From contig CALNPU010000025.1 in NCBI GenBank assembly GCA_940588625.1, forward strand, positions 1-32,316: a DNA stretch of 32,316 nt, read 5' to 3'. Made by a program: the position numbers and the translations under genes. This document shows, in pieces, positions 25,861 through 32,316 of the stretch. The notes below the pieces were generated by a model, which was given only the letters and a program-made list of their open reading frames with translations, was not told where the DNA came from and made no database searches. The DNA comes from an uncultured Caballeronia sp. Lineage in GTDB: Bacteria; Pseudomonadota; Gammaproteobacteria; Burkholderiales; Burkholderiaceae. Each line of letters starts with the position of its first letter. Position 1 is the stretch's first letter.

Positions 25861-27150
25861 TTAGACTTGAATGGCTTCGGGATCGGTCTTTTCCAGTTCC
25901 ACCGATGCCGCGAGCAACCCCAGCCGCGCCACCACGCCAAACATATAGAAGCGGTTCGGCGGCGCGGCGCCCGGCTTCGCATGGATGTCGGGCAACGCCG
26001 TGTGCTCGAAGCCTAGCGGCACGAAATGCATGCCCGGTGCGTTGAGGTTCTGGTCGCGCTCACGGGAATCGTGCACACGATAAAACCCGCCGACCACATA
26101 CCGGTCGATCATGTAGACCACCGGTTCGGCGACCGCATTTTCAACGCGCTCGAACGTATGCACGCCTTCTTGCACGATCACGTCGTGGACTTCGAGCCCA
26201 TCTTTCGCGTCGTTCATCTTCATGCGTTCGCGTTTGGTCAGCGCAGCGACTTCGGATGCGTCGTGCACAGTCATGACGCCTTTGCCGTACGTACCGGCAT
26301 CGGCCTTGATCACGACGTACGGCTTCTCGCTGATCCCATACTCCCGATATTTCTTCGCAATCTTCTTCAATACGCCGTCGATGGCATCCGCTAGCGCTTC
26401 CTCACCGGTACGCGCCTCGTAATCCACGCCTTCCACGCGCGCGAAATACGGGTTGATCATCCACGGATCGATCTCGACGAGTTTCGAGAACTTCTTCGCG
26501 ATGTCGTCATAGCAGGCGAAGTGATTCGACTTGCGGCGCACGGCCCAGCCTGCATGCAGTGGCGGCAGCAGGTACTGCTCGTGGAGATTTTCCAGCACGG
26601 GCGGAATGCCCCCGGACAAGTCGTTGTTCAGCAGTATCGAGCAGGGATCGAAGTTTTTCAAGCCCAGCCGACGCGGCGTGCGCTCGAGCGGTTCAAAGAC
26701 GATCTTCTGTCCGTCGGCGAGCGCGCTGGTGATCGGCCCGCGGATGTTTTCGTCGAGCGTGCCGAAGCGGATATTCAGCCCGGCCTGACGCATTATTGTG
26801 GCGAGCCGCGCTACGTTCTCGAGATAAAACGCGTTGCGCGTATGGCGCTCGGGGATCACGAGCAGGTTCTTCGCGTCAGGGCAGATCTTTTCGATCGACG
26901 CCATCGCGGCCTGCACGGCGAGCAGCAGCACTTCCACCGGCAAGTAGTTGAAGCCGCCGGGGAACAGGTTGGTGTCGACAGGAGCGAGCTTGAAACCGGC
27001 GTTGCGCAGGTCGACCGAGCAATAGAACGGCAGTGTGTGTTCTTGCCACTCGAGCCGGAACCAGCGTTCGATGGACGGCGTCGCGTCGAGTATCTTCCGC
27101 TCGAGATCGAGCAAAGGGCCGTTTAGAGCCGTAACGAGGTGCGGAACCAT
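25861..27150 (-). CDS. gshA: Glutamate-cysteine ligase
   Basis: Enzyme of 429 residues making gamma-glutamylcysteine, the first step of glutathione synthesis. It belongs to the proteobacterial type separate from E. coli GshA. Conserved stretches include YCSVDLRNAGFKLAPVDTNL and FPGGFNYLP near 44-70, LVIPERHTRNAFYLENV, and the nucleotide-binding PYVVIKADAGTYGKGVMTV near 290. The C-terminus has MYGVVARLG-like NRFYMFGVVARLGLLAAS. The frame is fully open. It lies directly upstream of gshB in the same direction. Confidence 0.95.
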   Translation of the reverse strand: MVPHLVTALNGPLLDLERKILDATPSIERWFRLEWQEHTLPFYCSVDLRNAGFKLAPVDTNLFPGGFNYLPVEVLLLAVQAAMASIEKICPDAKNLLVIPERHTRNAFYLENVARLATIMRQAGLNIRFGTLDENIRGPITSALADGQKIVFEPLERTPRRLGLKNFDPCSILLNNDLSGGIPPVLENLHEQYLLPPLHAGWAVRRKSNHFACYDDIAKKFSKLVEIDPWMINPYFARVEGVDYEARTGEEALADAIDGVLKKIAKKYREYGISEKPYVVIKADAGTYGKGVMTVHDASEVAALTKRERMKMNDAKDGLEVHDVIVQEGVHTFERVENAVAEPVVYMIDRYVVGGFYRVHDSRERDQNLNAPGMHFVPLGFEHTALPDIHAKPGAAPPNRFYMFGVVARLGLLAASVELEKTDPEAIQV

Positions 27151-27443
27151 TGAGATGATGACTCGCGGACTTATGAAGAAAGATTGTAGAGCAAACGCTT
27201 CATGTATTTGGGTATGAACTTCCTTTTCCCAAGGCTATTCGCCCGGTTCGTGCCGCTGTTTGCACCAATCCCGCCAGCCAGAAACGGTTACCTCACACAC
27301 ACACAAAAAAGGAAATGCCCGCCGGTTTGGAGCGGGCAAAACGCTGCGCTTGTCTCGGAGCTGTGCTGAACTAGCCTGTGCTCGATCATGGGGATGACGC
27401 CGCAACCTCTCGCGCCGGGCATCGACCCCATCGAAAAAACTTG
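27151..27443. other. Gap between amtB and gshA
   Basis: No gene is seen. It holds the amtB terminator (27304-27337), a short CA repeat next to it (about 27294-27304), and presumably the gshA promoter, for which I see no convincing -35/-10 pair. Confidence 0.4.
27304..27337 (-). terminator. Terminator after amtB
   Basis: Arms GCCCGC and GCGGGC (27317-27322 and 27332-27337) around a nine-base loop. On the minus strand a run of six T follows after a six-base gap. Confidence 0.6.
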
Positions 27444-28913
27444 TTATTCGACGTGTTCGCCATGCTGAGTCACGTCGAGGCCTTCACGTTCCTCTTCTTC
27501 TGTGACACGCAGACCCATGACCATGTCGATAATTTTCAACAGGACAAAGCTGACCACGCCGCTGTAGACCAACGTGGTGAGCACACCCTTGGCTTGCAGC
27601 AGGACGCTGCCGTCCGCACCGCCAATGTCCTTGACCGCAAAGATGCCGGTCAGGAACGCCCCGAGAATACCGCCCACGCCGTGGACGCCAAACGCGTCGA
27701 GCGAATCGTCGTAGCCGAGCAGCTTCGTCTTGAGCCACGTTGCCGACCAGAAGCAGACCACGCCAGCCGCAATACCGATTACGATCACGCCGGTCACGCC
27801 GACGTAACCCGAAGCCGGCGTAATGGCCACCAGACCCGCCACCGCGCCCGAGATGATGCCGAGCACCGAAGGCTTACCCTTGGCCAGCCATTCGGCGAAC
27901 ATCCAGCCGAATGCGGCGAATGCGGTAGCCACTTGCGTCGTCAACATCGCGAAACCGGCACGGCCGTCAGCTGCCACTGCCGAACCCGCGTTGAAGCCGA
28001 ACCAGCCGACCCACAGCATCGAAGCACCGATCAGCGAGAGCACTAGGTTATGCGGCGCCATGACTTCGCGGCCATAACCGACCCGCTTGCCGAGCACCAG
28101 ACAGCACACCAGGCCCGCGATACCGGCGTTGATGTGAACCACCGTGCCGCCTGCGAAGTCGAGTATGCCGCCGCTGACAACCAGCCCGTCGGTTCCCAGA
28201 CCATGTGCGTGATCGGCGAGTAGACGAGGATCGTCCACAGGCCCATGAACACGAGCATTGCGGAGAACTTCATCCGGTCAGCGAACGCGCTGGCGATCAG
28301 CACCGGGGTGATGATCGCAAACGTCATCTGATAGACGAAATAGACCGATTCCGGAATCTTCGGAGCCAGATGGCTGACGGTCAGGGTGGTCGCCTTGTCG
28401 CCGTGGATGTAGTTCATGCCGTGCAGGAACACCCGCGAAAAGCCGCCGATGAACGCGTTACCCGGCGTGAACGCGAGGCTGTAGCCCACCACGTTCCAGA
28501 GGATCGTGACCAGGCCAGCAGATCGCGAAGCTCTGCATCACGGTCGCGAACACGTTCTTCTTGCTTACCATGCCCGCGAGAAAAGCGCAAGGCCCGGGAT
28601 CGTCATGAACAGCACGAGGGCGGTGGAAGTCAGCATCCAGGCTGTGTCGCCGGAATTGATCTTCGATGAATCCAACAGAGAACGGTTCCGTCGGTGCGGC
28701 AGGTGTGGCGTCGGACGCGTCGGAAGCCGGAGCGGCCGCCGATGCTGGCGCTGCCGCGCTGGCTGTCTCTGGTGCGCTTGCAGGCGCCGCTGCGGTGGTG
28801 TCTGAAGCCGCGGCGGATGCAGCCGCTGGCGCGGATGCGTCCTGCGCCATCACGGTGCCGCCGCTGACTCCTAGCAGCGACCCCGCCATCAAGCACATCA
28901 ATAATTTACGCAT
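27444..28913 (-). pseudogene. amtB: Ammonium transporter AmtB, frameshifted
   Basis: Amt/Mep channel. From the ATG at 28913: signal peptide MRKLLMCLMAGSLLGVSG, an Ala/Ser/Pro-rich periplasmic stretch, then breaks. Near 28666 an extra base moves the sequence [20 protein letters not shown] to another frame; near 28580 two missing bases restore it for [19 protein letters not shown]; near 28525 one extra base shifts to LVTILWNVVGYSLAFTPGNA; and near 28178 one missing base shifts to GGILDFAGGTVVHINAGIAG, which stays open to the stop at 27444. All parts of the channel are present, including the FAGGTVVH region and the HGVGGILG motif, so the four lesions look young. No full channel can be translated. 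Confidence 0.92.
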
Positions 28914-28945
28914 TTTTCTGTTTCCTCTTATCGCCGTATCTTTTC

Positions 28946-29323
<378 letters not shown>

Positions 29324-29660
29324 TTAGCGCCTTAATCGGTCCCATGCCTGATCTCTCGTTGCCTCATGCCTGTCGCGAGCGACGTCTGATGCTCCAGGCT
29401 GCATTGCCGACCGCCCGGAAAAGCGCGCACGGACAAGGCCCGGGGCACATATGCAACTCGGCGTGTCGGTGGCCTGTCGAACTGGCTCAGACGGCCTGTA
29501 ATGCGTGGGCGTAGACCTGTGGCTAGCAACGCTTGCGTTCGCTGGCGCGCACCGTGGATCGTTGCTAGAGTGCTCGCAAGGCTCAGGCAGGCAGGGGTGT
29601 TCCAAAGCGCAGCATCCTGCTGCGCCAAGCGTCTCGCGGTTTCGGCGGCACACCAGAGTA

Positions 29661-29677
29661 CGCACCAAAATGGATCA
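29661..29677. promoter_or_regulatory. NtrC-like binding site 1
   Basis: Matches the enteric NtrC consensus (TGCACCAAAATGGTGCA) at 14 of 17 positions, with an intact GCACCAAAATGG core. It is about 380 bases before the glnK start. Confidence 0.45.
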
Positions 29678-29710
29678 TCCGGTGTGCCGGAGCACTGAGC
29701 CAACAATGAA

Positions 29711-29727
29711 TGCACTTTTATGGTGCA
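29711..29727. promoter_or_regulatory. NtrC-like binding site 2
   Basis: A perfect TGCAC-N7-GTGCA dyad (13 of 17 consensus positions), 34 bases beyond site 1. Paired sites are typical of NtrC enhancers. It is only about 22 bases before the ubiK ATG. Confidence 0.5.
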
Positions 29728-29748
29728 TGGTGCGCAAAAGGAAAACGT

Positions 29749-30015
29749 ATGAAACAACCAAACGAGGTATTCAATGACTTCCAGGCCAAGATGAGCGAGC
29801 TGCTCAAAAATTCGCCGGCGAAGGACATTGAACGGAACATGAAGGCCATGCTGTCCCAGGGTTTTTCGAAGCTGGACCTGGTGACGCGCGAAGAATTCGA
29901 TACCCAGACGCAAGTGCTCGTGCGTACGCGCGCCCGGCTTGAGGAACTGGAGCAACGCGTTGCGCAACTGGAAGCGAAGCTGGGCGGCGGACCGTCGTCC
30001 AGCAATCAGGACTGA
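29749..30015 (+). CDS. ubiK: UbiK/BMFP family accessory factor (DUF526, YqiC-like)
   Basis: Protein of 88 residues, counted from the ATG at 29749 with AAAAGGA upstream. The family helps ubiquinone synthesis and binds membranes; in E. coli it works with UbiJ. The N-terminal amphipathic half reads PNEVFNDFQAKMSELLKNSP, then MKAMLSQGFSKLDLVTREEFD, and the C-terminal half (about 52-78) is a coiled coil, RTRARLEELEQRVAQLEAKL. Length and motifs are normal. It is intact and stands between broken glnK and broken comM. The usual alternative name is BMFP protein. Confidence 0.9.
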   Translation: MKQPNEVFNDFQAKMSELLKNSPAKDIERNMKAMLSQGFSKLDLVTREEFDTQTQVLVRTRARLEELEQRVAQLEAKLGGGPSSSNQD

Positions 30016-30117
30016 GTCCGGCTGTTCTAAAGCGTGTCATCGGCTAAGCGAGCCGTGATGTTGGATCATTAAGCCGATGCCTCGAATCAGCGAGGCAAAA
30101 GCAGCGGGGAAAAAATC

Positions 30118-31083
30118 ATGGCTTGCCGTGGTGCGCAGCCGCGCGCCCGCCCCTGGGCGCGCGCCGCCCTCCAGAATTGCGGTTTCGATTTCCCTGTTCG
30201 CCGCATTACCGTCAATCTCGCTCCCGCCGACCTGCCGAAGGAATCCGGCCGCTTCGACCTGCAGATCACATTGGGCATTCTTACCGCGAGCGGCCAGATT
30301 CCCGCTGAGGCACTGCTGCATCGCGAATTCGCCATGGCCTGCGGCGCGGCAGTACGCGCGGGGCTGAGTCATCGCTGGACGGTGCAGCCATGCGTGATTT
30401 CGATCCGCGCATACCCGAAATCTATCTGCCCTTGGTTAGCGAGCGCGGCGGAAGCGGTACTGGTCCCGGGTATCGATGTATTCGGGGCTGCTGATCTGCC
30501 CGCTTTGTGTGCACACCTGAGCGGCTCAGTCGACGGTCGCCTGACGCCCATTCGCGGTGCAGCACCCGACTCCCCGCTGCGCAGGCGTGCACCGTTGCCC
30601 TAATCGGCCATCCCGGCACGCGCCGGGCACTGGAGGTCGCGGCGGCGGGCTGACATCACTTGCTGATGGTCGGGCCGCCGGGCGCGGGCAAGTCCATGCT
30701 CGCCGCCCGGCTGCCAAGTCTCTTCTTCCGCCCATGACCGATGACGAAGCGTTGTCGTCAGCCACCATTCTTCCGCCAGCATGCTGGGATCCTCGCCCGC
30801 ACAATGGCGCCAGCGACCGTTTCGCGTGCCACATTATTCATCGAGCTCCGTGGCGCTGGTAGGCGGGCGCAATCCGCCGCACCCCGGCGAGATCACGCTG
30901 GCCCATCTCGGCGTGCTGTTCCTCGACGAATTGCCCGAATCCGACCGGAAAGTGCTGGAAACACTACGCGAACCGCTTGAGGCGGGCCGCATCACCATTT
31001 CACGTGCGGCGGGCGCATCAGGCGGATTTTCCGCCAGCGTGTCAATTGGTCGCAGCAATGAATCCGTGTCCGTGCGACTGTAC
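30118..31083 (+). pseudogene. comM: ComM (YifB) Mg-chelatase-like AAA+ ATPase, deleted, frameshifted and 3'-truncated
   Basis: ComM is a hexameric helicase acting in natural transformation; about 500 residues when complete. Seen: LAVVRSRAPAPGRAPP, then a loss of about 35 codons, LQNCGFDFPVRRITVNLAPA and DLPKESGRFDLQITLGILTA, another short deletion after LLHREFA, FGAADLPALCAHLSGSVDGR, then across frames GHPGTRRALEVAAAG, the Walker [50 protein letters not shown], Walker [11 protein letters not shown], and finally [11 protein letters not shown]. After about 31077 the family sequence ends abruptly, with roughly 180 C-terminal codons missing, replaced by unrelated DNA. Dead by several independent lesions. 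Confidence 0.88.
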
Positions 31084-31278
31084 AGTTTACATAGGCGGTA
31101 CATAGGCGGCATGGAGGATACCCATTACATCAACGAGTGGTGATATCCACCCAATTCAGGCGCTATTGCGCCGAGAGACTTGTGACGCTATTAGTAATAG
31201 AAAATCATAACGTCGGGGCGCACCGAAACGCATCTATTGCCGTAAGCTAGTTGCTAGCCCAAACTCATCAGCAGCACT
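31084..31278. other. Unassigned DNA after the comM breakpoint
   Basis: The plus strand has an ATG at 31111 followed by EDTHYINEW and a stop, then YPPNSGAIAPRDL in the same frame after the TGA. This looks like a short remnant of some coding or mobile sequence, but I do not recognise it. An 11-bp tandem repeat lies at 31088-31109. Confidence 0.3.
31088..31109. repeat. Perfect 11-bp tandem duplication at the comM breakpoint
   Basis: TACATAGGCGG occurs at 31088-31098 and 31099-31109, immediately after the last recognisable comM codons. Confidence 0.93.
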
Positions 31279-31530
31279 TCAATGCCGCTTCTTCCGCGAA
31301 GACCGCAGCTCTATAACGGCGCTATCCTCAGGTAAATCACCGGTCAACTTACCGATTTGCATCCGAAGTTCGAGGATGTAGCACTGAGCGTCAAGGAGTT
31401 TCGAAAGCGCTTCATCTCGCTCATCGGTTCTGTCTTTCAACGTGGCCGTTAGCGACTTCTTTCGGCCCCGGCGCTCGATAGTCTCATGCCGAACAGACTT
31501 TGTCGCCTCTTTAGCTTGACGCTCCTCTAC
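31279..31530 (-). pseudogene. C-terminal fragment of an unidentified charged protein
   Basis: An open frame of 83 residues reaches the stop at 31279. It begins just after an in-frame TGA at 31531-31533 and has no good start codon. It is rich in Arg, Lys, Glu and Asp: KEATKSVRHETIERRGRKKS then TLKDRTDERDEALSKLLDAQ, CYILELRMQIGKLTGDLPED and a basic end RSSRKKRH. The middle looks like a coiled coil. I do not recognise the family; it may be the tail of an accessory or mobile-element protein. Confidence 0.4.
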
Positions 31531-31580
31531 TCACGCTTAGATTTCCTGGCGAGTTTATGGTAACGTCCACGCGAAGCGCC

Positions 31581-31623
31581 GAGGGGGGTGGAGAGGGGTG
31601 GAGGGGGGTGGAGAGGGGTGGAG
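31581..31623. repeat. G-rich 20-bp tandem repeat, possible G-quadruplex
   Basis: The unit GAGGGGGGTGGAGAGGGGTG occurs at 31581-31600 and 31601-31620 without a difference, then GAG. The plus strand thus has alternating runs of six and four G separated by short spacers, suited to form a G-quadruplex. It lies between the IS remnant and the unidentified fragment. Confidence 0.85.
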
Positions 31624-31689
31624 CCCAGCGTCCTTGGCCTCGTTGTTTTCGGTGACCCGCGAGCCCTTTGTTGGAAGCGTTACTGGCCT

Positions 31690-32316
31690 TCCCTATTGGA
31701 TGTCCACCGAATTCTGACCCACCGTTTTCATCTTTTTTTGACCCACCCAGAAACAGGATAGTATAATCTATTTTGATGTGGATAACTTTTCGCCGTCTGT
31801 CGTCTTTGAAGCTTTCTTTCTCGTTGCCTTTGCGCTTTGGCAGAACTGGCCCTGAAGCGCCACGATTCATTGCCGGTTTCGATGATATGGCAGTGGTGCG
31901 TGACGCGGTCCAGCAGTGCCGTTGTCATCTTTGCATCGCCAAACACGTTGGCCCACTCTCCGAAGCTCAGGTTTATGGTGATCGCTATGCTCGCTCGTAA
32001 AGCTTCGAGAGCAGATGGAACAGCAGAGCACCGCCGGTCTGGCTGAGCGGCAGGTAGTCCAGTTCATCGAGAATCACCAGCTCGACGTACATGAGCTTGT
32101 ATCTGACTTTGCGCCCGCGTTCTTCTTGAGCTCCAGCGCGTTGGCCAGCTCGACCGTTGAGAAGTAGCGCACTCGCTTGCCCCGCCGTTGCACTGCTTCA
32201 ATCCCGATTGCTGTGGCGAGGTGTGTTTTGCCAGTGCCGGGCGAACCAGCAACATATTGCCCATAATCAAGGCGACGATGTCGTCGTTCGCTATCCGTTT
32301 CGCCCGCGCTTCGGCG
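31690..32316 (-). mobile_element. IS21-family insertion sequence remnant, incomplete at the window edge
   Basis: The right part of the window holds an istB-type gene and, after it, the repeated GGTGGGTCA (minus strand) and a GGTGGACATCC stretch like the end region of IS21-type elements. I place the end at about 31690 by resemblance only. The istA gene and the other end would be to the right of the window. Confidence 0.6.
31728..32316 (-). pseudogene. istB: IstB-like helper ATPase of an IS21 element, frameshifted and partial
   Basis: From the window edge the minus strand reads EARAKRIANDDIVALIMGNM, then after a frame change the P-loop GSPGTGKTHLATAIGIEAVQ and RVRYFSTVELANALE, after another change [20 protein letters not shown] (Walker B) and [15 protein letters not shown], and after a third change [40 protein letters not shown] and [10 protein letters not shown], ending at 31728. 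IstB is the ATP-binding helper of IS21 transposition. With at least three frame breaks the element cannot move by itself. The first about 60 residues are outside the window. Confidence 0.88.

Noticed and set aside
24399..26045. A plus-strand open frame of 548 codons opposite gshB and the end of gshA
   Set aside because: Its sequence is the antisense of clearly recognised, intact genes, shows no family resemblance, and long antisense frames are common in high-GC DNA.
27294..27310. CA repeat followed by A-run
   Set aside because: A short simple-sequence tract next to the amtB terminator; the A-run serves as the T-tract of that terminator. No phase-variable gene is attached.

Overview
The window reads as a piece of a Burkholderia-type chromosome (Burkholderia, Paraburkholderia or Caballeronia, Betaproteobacteria). 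Base composition is high GC. The gene order is one I associate with that group: an aa3 cytochrome oxidase cluster, then a methyltransferase, comF/trmL, gpsA-secB-grxC-rhodanese, gpmA, a C-terminal processing protease, moeB, ptsI-ptsH-EIIA, gshB, gshA, amtB-glnK, ubiK and comM. I placed it from family resemblance and gene order only; no search was run.

The striking property is erosion. About 13 of roughly 33 recognisable genes are damaged by small indels, internal deletions, start-codon loss or transposon debris: the DUF2970 gene, ctaG, the 3' end of coxB, the DUF2244 gene, comF, trmL, grxC, an autotransporter heptosyltransferase, amtB, glnK, comM, istB and, mildly, gpmA. The other long genes are fully open, so damage is concentrated in dispensable functions. 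That is expected from real decay in a host-restricted lineage (a Burkholderia leaf-nodule type symbiont would fit) and not from uniform sequencing error. Seven perfect two-copy tandem duplications of 7-20 bp are scattered through the window, and two of them are the lesions that break trmL and grxC.

Layout. 1-321: terminator and nothing recognised. 322-6016: oxidase assembly and heme A genes (senC, ctaB, ctaA, a Sco-like membrane protein, SURF1, a divergent DUF2909 gene) and subunit III. 6106-11239: broken DUF2970 gene, broken ctaG, a small assembly protein, subunit I, subunit II carrying a cytochrome c domain and an OmpA-like tail, and a broken DUF2244 gene. 11523-13817: methyltransferase, comF and trmL remnants. 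13857-16143: gpsA, secB, broken grxC, rhodanese. 16364-20187: gpmA, ctpA, moeB. 20357-21565: shattered heptosyltransferase. 21553-24392: PTS phosphorelay. 24744-27150: glutathione synthesis. 27444-29283: broken ammonium transporter and PII genes, with NtrC-like sites at about 29661-29727. 29749-31083: ubiK and truncated comM. 31084-32316: debris including an IS21-type istB remnant.

Together the intact genes describe a cell that still respires aerobically, makes glutathione, exports protein through SecB and runs a sugar-independent PTS relay, while losing ammonium transport/PII signalling, DNA uptake (comF, comM), one tRNA modification and one glutaredoxin. I found no CRISPR array, rRNA or tRNA gene. 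I did not find a clear new multi-gene system. The best candidates for a second look are the Sco-like protein with a complete copper-ligand triad, the subunit II-OmpA fusion, and the loss of ctaG next to an intact oxidase core.
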